Source: Butyriboletus loyo (Eukaryota > Basidiomycota > Agaricomycetes > Boletales > Boletaceae). Taken from it: a DNA stretch of 64,000 bases. The position numbers were made by a program, and so were the translations under genes. Within the stretch, counting starts at the first letter, position 1, and each line of letters opens with the position of its first letter. Below, piece by piece: positions 10,789-23,725 of this stretch. The stretch covers positions 1-64,000 of the forward strand of contig JBBPSI010000080.1 of NCBI GenBank assembly GCA_038093515.1. Reading direction: 5' to 3'. The notes under the pieces are model-generated. The model made no database searches. It worked only from the letters and a program-made list of their open reading frames with translations, and was not told where the DNA came from.

Positions 10789-11530
10789 TCAACCAACCCT
10801 GACTCCCAATGCAAACCCTGCCAAAAACGATGCTCTAGGTTGGAAATCAGCCGTCAAAAAATCCACAATCCATTTCCATATCGACCGCACGGTCGGTGAT
10901 TTCCTGTTTCCGATCGCGTCGGTCGTGTAGAACAAGTTCTCGAATCGAGATGTCATGCGCGCCCAGTCCACCTTGACGAGAGACATGGAACCAAGATACT
11001 CAGGAGCACGGGCACTGCTCAGCCGATGTGATAGAATTCGAGTGGGGTTGACCTACCTGGAGAATAACGAATAGCCCGCCGAGGAAAAAGGCAGCCATGC
11101 GTGCGCTCTTCTTGACGAATACGCCTGCACAAAGGCCACAGACGGTGCCAAATGTCAGTTCGTATGCGTTCACAGATGACTTTGGAGGAGGGGGAAGCTG
11201 GGAAGGCGTGATATCTTGAGGTAGACACTGTCAGGACTCTGGGAAGAAGATTATCCATACACTGCACTCGCCATCACAGTGAAGCGTGGACGGGAATGTC
11301 AAGGACGAGATTCCAAGAGTAGCACCGGCGATACCGGTCGCGGTCAAGAGCAAAGGCAGACTACGTTGCGTGTGTCGTAGAACAGCTCTCCGTGTACCGA
11401 AATGCGCGCTCGTAAAATGAACAGCATTTCGCTTCGAAACTGAAAACGCCCTGGTGGTGGATGACCGCAGAAACGTGGCTGGCTGGGCAAAGGATGGTCT
11501 GAGGCCGACGCGCAGAACAAAGGACGCCAT
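10789..11530 (-). CDS. FUN14-domain mitochondrial protein
   Basis: FUN14/FUNDC1 family, mitochondrial outer-membrane proteins (mitophagy receptors in animals). Exons on the minus strand: 11263-11530, 11057-11214 and 10789-10998; 211 aa. The N-terminus (MASFVLRVGLRPSFAQ, then RAFSVSKR) is Arg/Ser-rich and presequence-like. The FUN14 core reads NAYELTFGTVCGLCAG, FVKKSARMAAFFLGGLFVIL, then YLGSM and VDW, with the Gly-rich C-terminal helix ASFLAGFALGVRVG. Intron 1 could instead be a 33-nt GTATGG intron (11228-11260); I prefer the 48-nt version at 11215-11262. The animal LC3-binding motif is not evident, so a mitophagy role is not claimed. Confidence 0.85.
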
Positions 11531-11646
11531 CGTCCGGTTGCAGGTCTGCAGCACTGGCAGCCGAATACAGCCCTGCGACCACGTGATCGTGACTACAGCT
11601 TTCAATAACCCGGGGGGTTCTCCTTGTAGTTTAACCAGCAACCATC

Positions 11647-12444
11647 ATGTCTGGACAGGATGCAGCTGAGCAACAGCCGCTGCTCCCAATCTCCTACAAC
11701 AGTGCCAGATCCAGAGAAAACGGTAGCTGTTCTACCTGGCGCGAGACCGTCGCGTCTTTCCTCGAATCCCGGCGTTTACATACACTCGTTCTAACATTGG
11801 TGCGGTTACACATATGCCTTCGCTTCACCTACCCCCTGAATTGACACACCCTTGCCACTCAAGATTGCTATTGATGCAGGTTGTGTTGTTACAGACATCG
11901 CATATAGTTTCCTTGTCGACAGCTGTGCACCAGAAGCACCAGGATCCGAACCAATTTGGCTGGGACTCCTAGCCAATATATCCCTTGCTATTACCACGTT
12001 CTTTCTGCTTGAAATACCTTTCGCACTCTGGGCTTTGGGGCTTAAATTCTACGTGCCTTTCTTTGGTGTTCCGCAAGCTCCATTGCATCTCTTTGACGCC
12101 ATCATTGTGGTCACTACGTTCGTTCTTGAATTTGTTCTGAAGGGAAAAGAGCAGCAACTTGTCGGGCTACTCGTTATCCTCCGTGTGTGGCGGCTCGTCA
12201 AGCTCGTCGGAGGTGAGATATCCAGTTTCGTCCCTCGGCTATCCGTTAGCTAACGGCTTCCGAACAAGGAATCGCCGTCGGGGCGGGAGAAGTCGAGGAA
12301 CAAACTTTCGAGGAACTCGAACAGACTAAAAGGCAGCTTGAAGGTAGCACTGTAGCACTTGCAAAAGCTCGTGAGGAGAATCGCAAACTTCGGGCCCGTG
12401 TAGTATGGTTGGAGACAGGAGGTTCCGAAGGCTCTGAGTTATGA
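11647..12444 (+). CDS. Voltage-gated proton channel, Hv1 type
   Basis: A lone voltage-sensor domain that conducts H+ across the plasma membrane. Exons: 11647-11799, 11864-12212 and 12269-12444; 225 aa. S1 has IAIDAGCVVTDIAYSFL with an Asp where Hv1 has its selectivity Asp; S2 has TTFFLLEIPFALWAL with Glu; S3 has HLFDAIIVVTTFVLEF with Asp. S4 reads VILRVWRLVKLVGGIAVG, giving charges Arg, Arg and Lys at three-residue spacing. There is no pore helix or S5-S6. A charged C-terminal helix (EELEQTKRQLEG, then KAREENRKLRARV) suits the dimer coiled coil of Hv1. The N-terminus is cytosolic with a short LLP segment. Family call is firm; proton selectivity is inferred from S1-S4. Confidence 0.9.
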
Positions 12445-12730
12445 GCCTGGGGAAATCGGTAACCCCGGATGTACTCGCGGATATATATCGCACATACTTG
12501 TGTTTTGCCATCGCTCCTTATCCCCTTCGTTCTGAATGAAAAGTTTTGGGTATCATTCCACAAGTGCTGTGATCTATTCTACACACCATGACATCGACAA
12601 GAAGTAACTAGAGATACAGATTCAAAGCATTACAAAGTTTCCAGTAAGCTCTCACACCAAATCGGACTGCCTCGAAGTCGGGATACCCTGATAGAACCCG
12701 GCCTGCCAGGTTAGACAAGAAATAAGAAAA

Positions 12731-14307
12731 TCACGGTGAAGGGACTGGTTCTCCGTGGGCAGCGACCCCCCTGACAGCGTCCGCGCGTACCCATTCAGAG
12801 AGAGTAGGACGTGGGATAGGAAGGTCTGGGTTGGTGATCTCCCATGGGAACACAGTGGATGATCGCGCTGTCAAAGTCAAATACGACGAATAGGTCGTCG
12901 TAGTGTCCGGCCGTTTGCTGACCTCTACGGAATGGGAATCCCTCAACGTCACAACTTGTCTCGAATGGGTCCTCGGCGGGGGAGCCAAGACCACGGGTGG
13001 CTCCCTGCGCTCGGGCAACGACGCTGCAAAGGGTCTGTCGACGCCACGGCGAGCTATCTGGAGGCGAGCCCAAGCGGGTCGAGCAGAATCAACGGACTGA
13101 CAACCCTTTGTGCACAAGATGGGGCCAGACGATAAGGGTTGACACTCGGTACGGGACAGCTTCTCCCACCGCTCTGCAATATACGTCGAGATGGCACAGG
13201 ATGCCTCACCCGAAGATGATGGTGATGACAATGTTTTTGCGTGCTTCTGGGTATGTGCATATGAGGTAACCACAGGAACAGGTGCCTCAGTACCTAGACG
13301 GAACCACGGAACATGAGGCACGGGTGTGATCCATATGTCTGGAAGGGATGTGGCGTGAGCAACAGAGGCGACACAGATCGTGAGACAATATGAGAAGACT
13401 GGACACATCTGTCAGTGCATCCCGGTCAGGTTCATGGATAGGACGTACTGATAAGCGTGACCAACCAACTGATGTGAGTCAACAAGGAAGACGATGCACA
13501 CATCGCCCATGGTGCTGGGAGAGGGGGATGAGTGGCAGTCAGAGGTTCGCATTCACGTGACGTACAGTCCATTTGGCAGTGCACGGCTGGCCCATTCAGC
13601 GTCACATCAATGCTGGCAGCTACAGGCCTCATTAATCACACAAAGGCCAAACCCGAATGAATGCCTCACCTAGCTGAAAGATGCTCATCAACGCCGTCCA
13701 GGCACACTCGACCCTCACATGTGTGGGTCGTGCCTTTGCACAGATCAGTTCGGCTAGATACGCCCTAGCCAAAGAAAATGCTTCAATGCACGTGTCAGAC
13801 GAGCGCGAGGCGATCACGTACATGGGCACGAGCACAAAGGTGAAGAAGGAACTGAAGAGGAGGAACACAGACGCGCCCGGCGCTGGAAAGTACGAGTCAA
13901 GATCGCAATACCTCAGCAGGAAGGCTACTCACCCGACATTTTGAAAGACTTGGCTACTGCGATGTTCCATGACGCGAATATGAGGATGAGGACGTGGAAG
14001 TACGTGAGGAGTGCTTCGGACGCATGAGCCCCAAGCGCAAGGGATACGTTCCGCATGTCGCTTACCGAAAAAGACGGTCCGGACGACAAGAAAGGCATTT
14101 TGCATCGTGTCCAGTGGCCTTCGTAGATCGTTGCAGACTTGACGTTCGTGAAAGAGCAAATCCCTAGCGAGATATAATGGACTGGAAAATCGGCTAGGAA
14201 AAGGGAAGGGTTCAATGAAATCAGATGGCCAGCCTCTAGAAATAATCGGTCCACCAGAGACGCAGGGCTCGAACACGGAATGGGTTGTCAATAAGTATCG
14301 ATTCCAT
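12731..14307 (-). CDS. Multi-pass membrane protein A (paralogue of 15201-16850)
   Basis: Function unknown. Minus-strand exons: 14255-14307 (tentative), 14066-14181, 13933-14013, 13670-13882, 13566-13619, 13449-13514 and 12731-13398; phases close to 416 aa. Hydrophobic helices include YFHVLILIFASWNIAVA, VFLLFSSFFTFVLVPMYV, SSLLTHISWLVTLIIFSYC and TICVASVAHA. A long Ser/Pro-rich cytosolic tail follows. The segment VRVECAWTALMSIFQL aligns with VWFECAWIALFWVMEL in the neighbour, and introns fall at matching places, so the two are tandem duplicates. The first exon and its weak GTGGAC donor are the least certain part. A fungal membrane receptor or transporter accessory protein is possible, but nothing in the sequence decides it. 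Confidence 0.6.
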
Positions 14308-14645
14308 ATTGTTCGTATGCGGCTACGGGGAGAACAAGAACAATAGAATCTTGCGCAGGTCAGAACAATAACTCGGCGACATTGTCCAGAAAGAGAAGGT
14401 TCTTCGACGGCAGCATTCTACGCCAGTTGTTCGGAGTACAGAATGAAGAGTATCGACAACATTGCTCTAGCAGTCGCTGAGACAATCGCGAGGAACAAAA
14501 ATACCCGTCATGATCTGCTTTCTCCGCGGTCTGAGCCACTCTCGCACTGCAATACACACACGGGCACGCTACAGCCGCTTCCCCCACGATGCACAGTGCA
14601 CGCGGCACACCCACTGCTCGGCACGCATATCTTGATCGTGATCTT
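14308..14645. other. Intergenic upstream of membrane protein A
   Basis: This 338-bp stretch lies between the tentative start of membrane protein A and the stop of DAD4, both on the minus strand. A hydrophobic frame (FLFLAIVSATARAML) is readable near 14460-14530, but I found no splice path linking it to the gene below. It may belong to an unmodelled 5' exon. Confidence 0.35.
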
Positions 14646-14992
14646 TCAAGGCTTGAACTCTTGCTTGGTCGCTTCCAGATTGTATTGCACGTTCTTTCGG
14701 TATTTGGTTGCTAAATCAGCAGCGACCTTTACAGAGGCGTTGGCTCGTAGTATCTCCTGATCACCATAGGAAAAACAACGACGTTGGCGAGGACAGGATC
14801 GGATCGTAACCCTGAGCGTGGCTTGAGGACGTACTTCGACACAGTGGTTCAACTCCAGAATCATCTCAGTACACGCAGACTGCGCAACGGGCGTCAGACA
14901 AGGCAGAAAAAAAGGACTGGAGAATGACATACAGCATTCTTTAGAATTCTCTCAAGCAATACTGCTTGACGCTCCGCGTGTGGGTTCTCCAT
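14646..14992 (-). CDS. DAD4: DASH complex subunit Dad4
   Basis: Small outer-kinetochore protein of the fungal DASH/Dam1 ring, which couples kinetochores to microtubule plus ends. Exons on the minus strand: 14933-14992, 14835-14879 and 14646-14756; all introns phase 0; 71 aa, close to the family length of about 72. It starts MENPHAERQAVLLERILKNA, matching the strongly conserved MENPHE...LL.RII start of Dad4, and ends NVQYNLEATKQEFKP, matching N-V-x-x-x-LEAT. No catalytic residues are expected. It sits between two paralogous membrane-protein genes, all three on the same strand. Confidence 0.92.
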
Positions 14993-15200
14993 GTGATGTG
15001 GCAATCAAACAAGGAACGATGCAGCCATCAATCAGCCAAAGTTGTTCTTGACAAGTGTTAAAAAAATATAGCACATGACTGTAACACGAGATCGTAGCAA
15101 TCCTCCCAAACCCTTGCCACAAGGCCAATCTCTAACTCGTGACCTCTACGCAAGGCGTTACAGCAGGACCAACCAAGCCCGAGCTTCTCACAATACATAT

Positions 15201-16850
15201 TCAATCCCGGCCCCCGGTTTCAAAATTACTGATGCCCGATAAGTCCAATGGCGGCAGCCGATGCCCGCTCTCCAAGGAAGGCACCCTCAGCCTGGGTCCT
15301 GAAGGCCGCCTCGGACGAGGCTGTGTAACCGTGTCAACGGTTGGGAACTCAGAAACGCTTGGCAGTGGTGGCATCGGCTTCGACTTGGACTTGGACTTGG
15401 GCTTGACAGGCAGTTGCATAATATCTCGTCGTGGCCACTCGCCGAGTGGGCACGGCGAGGGCAACGAGTTTCTCTGGCTTGGCACAGGTCCTGAGGGGCG
15501 ACCAGCCAAGCTCGAGTATACAATCGACGACCCAAGTCCTCGCGGCGGGTCGAACTGGCCTAGCGACAGTGAATGTACATTCACCGTGTCTTTGGGCAAC
15601 GCAGGAATAGGTTTCGCGAATGGCGGTACGATTGAAAGGGCTGCTGAAGGCGGAAGAGGGATGGCCTCGGGGAGATTCGACAAATGGACATCTGTCTGTT
15701 CTGGTCCCACAAACACAGGAAGAAAGGGCTCTATCTCATACTCGGTGTTGATACCCCTGCGGTGATAGAAAGGCTGGACTGGTTGAGAACGCATGGGTTT
15801 AGGGGTATGAATATCCACACTGGCACGTCTTTTGAATCGAGTAGTCATGGACGAATTTGATGTACTCGAGGAAGATTGCCGCAGAGCCGCCATACGAAGG
15901 GCACGAACATCAGAACCCCAGACCCTTTGGACCTCGTGATCCTGGGACGAGATGATGAACACGAGAGTCAAGAGATAAATGAGCACTACAATCCACGTTA
16001 ATGAGTCACCAGTGCCGGATACATGATACGACTGACGCATGATGGTGCACATCCAAGTAAATGCAAGAAGTACGCGTTCCGATGTGCATATGGCATCTAG
16101 GAGTGGGACAGCTAAACTTCAAAAGTCAGACCATGCCAGGGCCCGAAGTCGATCACATACCTCGATGCGAACATGGCGTGGCAGCTTGGATTGCAATCAG
16201 AGCGGCACCACCAGCTACCGGAGTACCGTGAGCCTACGAGGGAATGGAGTGATGGAAGGCGAACCAAGTTCCATGACCCAGAAAAGGGCTATCCATGCGC
16301 ACTCAAACCACACGCGGGTTGTCACCGCGTTGACGCATAATAATTCAACGAAAATTCTAGCGTTCTGTGAGCCAAACAAGGCTCCTGCTGGAGCAAAGGA
16401 CGCACAGGGTAAACATCGAAACAAGTGAAAATGCACCCAGGGAGATGAGATAGATATCGACTTGGGCTGAGAGGAAAAGTTGAGTCCAGTGGGTAATACA
16501 ATCAGAACGGTCACGACTCACACAACTGGGCGGAACGAACGAGGCTAGCGTTCCAAACGGCGGCGCTGCATGTGATGGCATTACATATTATGAACAGACC
16601 TGACAGTCGCAGTTCAGCGGGGAGCAGCAACCCAAACAGAAAGGAGATACCAAAGACGATATAACGGGCGACGAGAAAATAGTTTACACCTTTCATTCCC
16701 GCCAAGTCGTCTCTGAAGCTAAAAGAACGAAGACCTCGGGGCAGGGTGGGGTGAAAGGTGTGGGTACGTGCAAAGAGCCAGCTCTGCCTCAGTGATAGCC
16801 CGCAGGGATGCGGTCAACGTGATGCACAATACCCGACCCAGGCTGTGCAT
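15201..16850 (-). CDS. Multi-pass membrane protein B (paralogue of 12731-14307)
   Basis: Function unknown. Minus-strand exons: 16768-16850, 16522-16718, 16406-16466, 16265-16356, 16161-16214 and 15201-16111; all GT-AG, 465 aa. The N-terminus has TEAELALCTFRDDLAG, followed by helices YFLVARYIVFGISFLFGLLL, LSGLFIICNAITCSAAVW, IYLISLGAFSLVSMFTLIFV, VWFECAWIALFWVMEL, a stretch through LLDAICTSERVLLAFTW, and LTWIVVLIYLLTLVFIISS. A long Pro/Ser-rich tail follows, with a short repeated KSKSKSKP run. Topology is about six to seven helices with a cytosolic C-terminus. The paralogue lies beyond DAD4. No enzyme motif is seen. Confidence 0.72.
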
Positions 16851-16960
16851 GGGATGGGAACTTTCTTTTACTCGAGGTGAGATTAATATCAGCGCTCGAT
16901 CTGGACCTTCGCCCAGTGTTATGTATATACGTAAAGAGACGAGGATACAACACAATCACA

Positions 16961-19900
16961 TCAGTAGTAGGATAGGCGTGAGTAGTAATATAACAAACAG
17001 TCAAGACGTCCTGGCAATAATGTATACGCATGATCAACATACAACGTGAACCCGTGTAGCGAGTGGAGATCAAGGTGGGTCTCGTCCAGCGGACGCAGCA
17101 AGGGCTCGATGTGTCGTAGGCGGCGGGCGAGAGAATGTTTCGAATGGTCCGAAATGATTGTACGCAATCGGTCCACAAGAGCAACTACTGGCTGTGGAAC
17201 GTGAGCAGAACACCGTGCAACTTTATCTGAGTCGCCCAAATTAGTACAATTGAACCGATTTCATGATTTATACGAACTAAAGAGACAGCCAGCAAGACGA
17301 GCGACGCCGATTCGGACACCAACGATACCGTCGCTGGCGAGTTGTTCAAGAGCTTGCCAATTGGTCTGATCTGTCAGGTAGCTGTCCACTTGAGAAGACG
17401 AAGCTAGTGCTTGTTGGCAGGCAACGTATCTGATACATCACTGAGTAACGTCGAATCCACCAGTCAAGTTACGTACGTCATTCGTTTTCGAAATGAAGAA
17501 GCATAGGCCAATTGGAGGATATCGTGCTGCAGTTGATCCAGAACAATTCTCCACGGTCCATCATGTCGTTGCATGTACGTGACCTGGACAGCCTTGAGGT
17601 GGCGAAACATAGTTGACTAAAGTGGCTCACCACGGATATCGAGACTTCTCGGACGGCTCCAAAGTCATCTTCTAGACCCCATTTGAGGATTCGATGAATG
17701 CATTCTGGGTAAGCCGGTGCACCGACAAGGTCAGGGATGATTTCGATGATGCCCTCTCTGGCCCTCCAGTTGCGTAACCATCCCTCCTCCCAAATTTTTA
17801 TCAAACCAGAGAAGATGGCGTCCCTCGCTTCCCCTTCACCTAGCGAGCTAACGAGAAGAGGAAGTGCTTCGATGGCCTTCAACCGTATGTCGCCATCCTC
17901 TGTACATCGCATGGCGTCCCACCAGACATCGACTAGATCGCATCGAGCGTTCTCTGGACCAATAACCCTCGCCAGCTCGCCCAGGCTCGCTGCCAAAGTC
18001 TTCCTAACCTTCATTGACCTATTCTGAGATAGGGTAAGATATAAGGAGCGCAGCTCTCCCCATCGGGCTCGACCCAATGTAAGCGCGACAGCGGGATAGT
18101 TGAATGCACATGCTAAGGGCCGAACAGGGTCATCATAAAATAGATCTAATTTAGACGAAGCTTACTCAAACCGTCAGAGACTTGATAGAAGGGGCTCAAG
18201 TGATGTGCCTCACCAAAGGGAAATGGGACCGGGAGATCAAGACCCATGGCTCGAGGAATTGAATAGTCTTCTTGACGTCCAAGAAATAGCAAGAGGAGTT
18301 CATCTGGTGGCCCGCATTCGTCTTCGTGGAAGGAGTACAATACCTCGCCAAGGGCCTCGAGCACCCCAGAGCGAACAGCGGGGGATTCGTCCCGCGAGAA
18401 TGGCACAACGGTCGAAAGAGCAACAGAACGCCGCAAGACAGGGGTGAGACGGGAAAGCATGGCTGGCAGGGCGAACAGGGAGGAATGACGAACGTGCCAG
18501 ATCGTATCTTTGCACAATATTTCGAACAGCGGAAGCTAAAGAAAATTTGGATGCGTTGACTAAAATATGGACATGAGCAACACGCACGAGTATTGATATA
18601 ACTAGTTCTTCAGGTATTACTTTGGCGAGGGCGCCGAGTGCGAAAGAAGCTTCTCGTCTCACCCAGTGTACTGGATCCTTGCCGGCTCGCTCAACTTCTC
18701 GTACAAAGGCGCGCTGGGCGTCTACCCTAAGAGAACCTAACCGCCAGATAATGTTCGATCAGGGGTGAATAAAGTGTCTCGCATACGACATACCGCCTGC
18801 CGCTGCAGCAGCTATCAAACTCATACTGGACAACCGCCCCACAACTGCTTGTTCCCCAGGGTCAAGATCTTCATCTGCTTCTCCACATTCTTGCCCTGTG
18901 GATCGGCGGTCTGACTGGGGCATTCCGTTTGGGAGGTGAGCTTCGGCATCCATGTGTAACTCCGCGGTAGGTAGCATCCCTACTATACCGACCATGGGTG
19001 AAGCATCCCCACGCGAAAGCTCAGGAGTAAGCTGGAACGGTGGGACACTGATCGGTAGTGACAATAAACCTCCGGATGTAGTCGCAACAGGCGATGAAGT
19101 AGGCGATTCATGCGATGCAGGATGGGGAAAATATGGATTCACTGAGGCTTGGTCGCCTGCCAAGAAGTTTGATGTACAATTTAGACCTTCTGGGAGTTCT
19201 CCAGCAGGCGTACGGGCGGTCGCATCGTACCATATCTCTGTCATATCCTCATCCTCGACCGATGCATCTAGGCACCCGATCCCGATGATGAGCTGATGTA
19301 TGAGCTCTTCCTCAAGCATTTGCCTTTGTATTCGGCCAAACAGTCCGTAACTGCTATCTGAAGCTTGGGCATTTATTGACTCAGACTCTTCTGCGTCATC
19401 TGCTTCTCGAATCCGGCAAAGCAAATCAACGACAGCACATCTAGCGGGACCACTGACCATGCCGTTTGGGCTGAGGAGAAGCGTTCCAAGTATGGGAGTG
19501 AACGCCTGTACGGATATCAAGGTCGCGTCATCGCCGTCTCGTTGTCCCGAAACAGGCACAATTCCAGGATCTGGAGGTTCCTCCACAAGAAGACAGTGCT
19601 AGGTCAGGTATCAGCTGAACGAGTAGAACAACACAAACATGATCAGATACCGTCAAAAACCACCACAGTATCCCGACCAGCTCAGAAGCTAGTGCCTCCT
19701 TTACGGCCTCATCTGAGTAAGGTGTCAGATGCGCATCTAGGAATCAAGAGTGCGGGTACCTTCGTCCATCGCCAAGCTTGGGAGAAGAGGCAGGACGTAC
19801 TCTGCTGCCTCATGGGGCGTCACGTTGGCAAGAAATGAGGGAAGTACACGCGAAATGAAGACGCTGTTATGCCGATGTGAACTTGTATAAATCGTGGGCC

Positions 19901-20430
19901 AGACATTGTCATGCGTACCGATGATGTGCAGATCTACTACGCGAAAAAAGGTATATCTTTTCAAGAGTGCTCAGACCTTCGTCATCTAACGTGAAGTCTA
20001 ATGCGAGGTCTGAAGCAACGAGTGCATCGGCAGGCGGTATCATCTCAATATAAGGGGGCAGAGAGGGCAAAGAAGGTTGAAGATGAGGGTTGATGGGTGG
20101 TGGAGATGGAGGTGCGACGGCAGCGGCGACCTGTTGTATGGACGCCGAAGGAGCGTCCTGGGGGGGGTCTTCTTGCTGAGGAGACGTCAGGGGGGTAGAG
20201 GGCGCGGTGTAGAAAGGGAGTGGCGGTGAGGAGGTAGGAGAATCGAACGGATTGTCGCAGAGAGACGGCGAAGGATGAGGAGTAGGTGCAAAGGCGCACA
20301 GCGCCTCGGGCTGAATCAGGACTATGTGCGAAGGAGCGGCGGATGGCCTCGGGGAGACAGGCGGGCTTGGAGGTTCGTCGGGAGCGGGAGTGGAATGCTG
20401 GAATTGGACTAGCGACACTACATTACCCAT
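16961..20430 (-). CDS. HEAT-repeat protein, PP4 regulatory subunit 1-like
   Basis: Likely regulatory subunit of a PP4/PP2A-type phosphatase. Ten minus-strand exons: 19919-20430, 19760-19863, 19651-19712, 18794-19598, 18588-18736, 18214-18535, 17631-18145, 17477-17583, 17278-17429 and 16961-17226; phases close to 997 aa. The N-terminal 150 residues are Pro/Ser-rich. Helical repeats follow: HRVFISRVLPSFLANV, VHWVRREASFALGALAKVI, IWHVRHSSLFALPAML, AVRSGVLEALGEVLY, RSMKVRKTLAASLGELARVI and FGAVREVSISVV. A Ser/Thr/Pro-rich loop of about 150 residues interrupts the repeats. Starts MGNVVSLVQFQ. The very C-terminal tail is plausible but not family-checked. A generic HEAT adaptor is the alternative. 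Confidence 0.78.
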
Positions 20431-20928
20431 TGTGTAAGATAGAGAAAAAGAGAAAGAGACGAGAGACAGACTTTGGCGGCGGCCTTTTTTATAAATAAAA
20501 AAAGGCCTCGGGGAGGAATAGGGCGGGGGGAGAAGTAGGGGGGACACGAGGAGGACGGACGGGTGGGGAATCAGGGAGGTGGGAGGTGACGCAAGGCAAG
20601 CGGCAAATTCAAGTATCAAGTGCAGCACGAGTCCGATTGAGAGGGGGAACGACAAAACATCACTGGTCAACGAAGGGAACAGCGAGGAAGGGTGCCCCGA
20701 GAGCGTGGACGACGACGAGGACGAGTTAGGAAGCGGGTGATCGGTCACCACGGGCGTTCCGAGCGAGGACACGGGCGGCGGACGTGGCGGCGCGTTCCGG
20801 CGGGGTCCAGAATCGGGGGGATGATGTCATCGTACACAAGGCACTGCATCCTGACGTCACTGTGCACCGTAATTCGTAATTAAGTACTTGTCACATATCA
20901 CACTTATGTGTACACAGCCACATGATCA
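20431..20928. other. Intergenic: promoter of the PP4R1-like gene
   Basis: This 498-bp stretch lies between the start of the PP4R1-like gene and the stop of aspartate aminotransferase, both on the minus strand. It contains a perfect inverted repeat with an AT-rich loop (listed separately) and a G-rich plus strand. No coding exon is supported. Confidence 0.5.
20481..20507. promoter_or_regulatory. Inverted repeat with TATA-like centre upstream of PP4R1-like gene
   Basis: Perfect 10-bp arms (GGCCTTTTTT and AAAAAAGGCC) flank the 7-nt loop ATAAATA. It lies 51-77 bp upstream of the minus-strand ATG at 20430, where a TATA element or transcript start would sit. The palindrome is seen directly; promoter function is inferred. 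Confidence 0.4.
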
Positions 20929-22630
<1,702 letters not shown>

Positions 22631-23207
22631 GGTGAGCACGATGGGGATGAGATGGAGTGAAAAAGCGGGGAATGGTAGGCTGCCTGACAGCAACACAGAC
22701 ACGACTGGATTCAGTGTCACATGTGATTTGGAGGACGCAGACCGATCGAAAATCAGGTTCACGCACCGGATAGTAAGGGAAGGAGTGATATGGGGCGTAG
22801 CAGGCGGCGAACGCGGGATTAAGTACTTGGAACAAGCAGTAAGATGAGTGTTCGCCTGGGAGCGGCTTTAAGAATAGTCGCATGCACTCGCCCGACTCCA
22901 TCCGATCAACAACCGCTTTCGCCGTGTTTCTCACAAACCTTCAAGCAAACGGCCGAGATCAGACCGGAGATAATCCAAGTAGAAAGATGCTCGATTAACC
23001 AGTATCCAAACCACATCATGAGCGGAAAAAAGGTAGGGTCCATCTAGCATGCTGTGACGATGAAAGCAAGGGAGATGGCGTTACAAAAATATAAATGGGA
23101 ATGAGTATGTACTGGTGAGGTGATAAATAATAATGCAAGAGTCATCGTCACATTGATACCACGAGGGAACGGAAGTGAGGGATGGAAAAGACGAGGCTAC
23201 AAGGAGG
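22631..23207. other. Intergenic upstream of aspartate aminotransferase
   Basis: This 577-bp stretch lies between the aminotransferase start and the stop of the AN1 gene, both on the minus strand. It should hold the aminotransferase promoter and the AN1 3' UTR. I see no coding exon. A single GAGTCAT motif near 23138 is too far from either start to call. Confidence 0.45.
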
Positions 23208-23493
23208 TCATGCTGTCGCCATCTTGGAGGCCACAGTCCGTTCGCTCTCGAGTTTTGCCTTGTTCCGCTCAAAGGCCTGCTGCCGACAGTCCTCGAGCTT
23301 GTTGCAGTTGTGGTGCTCTGGGAGACGGTGCTAGGGAAGAAAGGAATGAGTCACACGATAGCGAGAAAGTCGATCGGGGACGGACTGCACCGCAGAATTC
23401 AACCCGACAGTGGGGGCATTGGCCGACGATGCGGAGAACTGCAGAGTTGCATGGCGTTTCAGCCTGGAGCTGGCAACGCTTCTTGGAGGCCAT
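23208..23493 (-). CDS. AN1-type zinc-finger protein
   Basis: Small protein made almost wholly of one AN1 zinc finger, a two-zinc fold found in ubiquitin/proteasome-linked and stress proteins. Exons on the minus strand: 23386-23493 and 23208-23330; 76 aa. Zinc ligands are visible in order: C7, C15, C26, C29 (QCPHC), C34, H37 (FCGAHRLPEHHNC), H42 and C45. The splice at 23331-23385 creates the GAH junction, so the finger exists only after splicing. The C-terminal part is a Lys/Glu/Arg helix. Too short for the A20 or UBX domains that some family members carry. Partner unknown. Confidence 0.85.
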
Positions 23494-23725
23494 GACGTGT
23501 ACGCTACACGGGAATCAGAATGGCGGTGGTGAGTAACGTTAGAGGGACCTACTTGTGTGGAAGCAAGGAGAGAAGTGGTAGTGAGGGAGGAGGAGAAGGA
23601 ACAAGAGCAGGAGGAGAGTCTTATTAATGGTGCAGCACAGCTCCGGGGATGGCTGACGCGTACGGTGTGGACAGCAGCACAGCCTCATCTCCGGGTACCG
23701 GCTAATACGACTATTGCTATCAGTA

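Noticed and set aside
11228..11260. 33-nt intron in the FUN14 gene
   Set aside because: In frame, but much shorter than the usual introns here; a 48-nt alternative in the same place also keeps phase.
15139..15765. 208-residue plus-strand open frame
   Set aside because: Shadow of the Pro/Ser-rich tail exon of membrane protein B.
12731..20430. A co-regulated gene cluster across membrane proteins, DAD4 and the PP4R1-like gene
   Set aside because: All lie on one strand but have unrelated roles and separate promoters; strand sharing alone is not evidence.
23138..23144. GAGTCAT motif as a Gcn4-type site for aspartate aminotransferase
   Set aside because: Single copy, more than 500 bp from the start and inside the likely 3' UTR of the AN1 gene.
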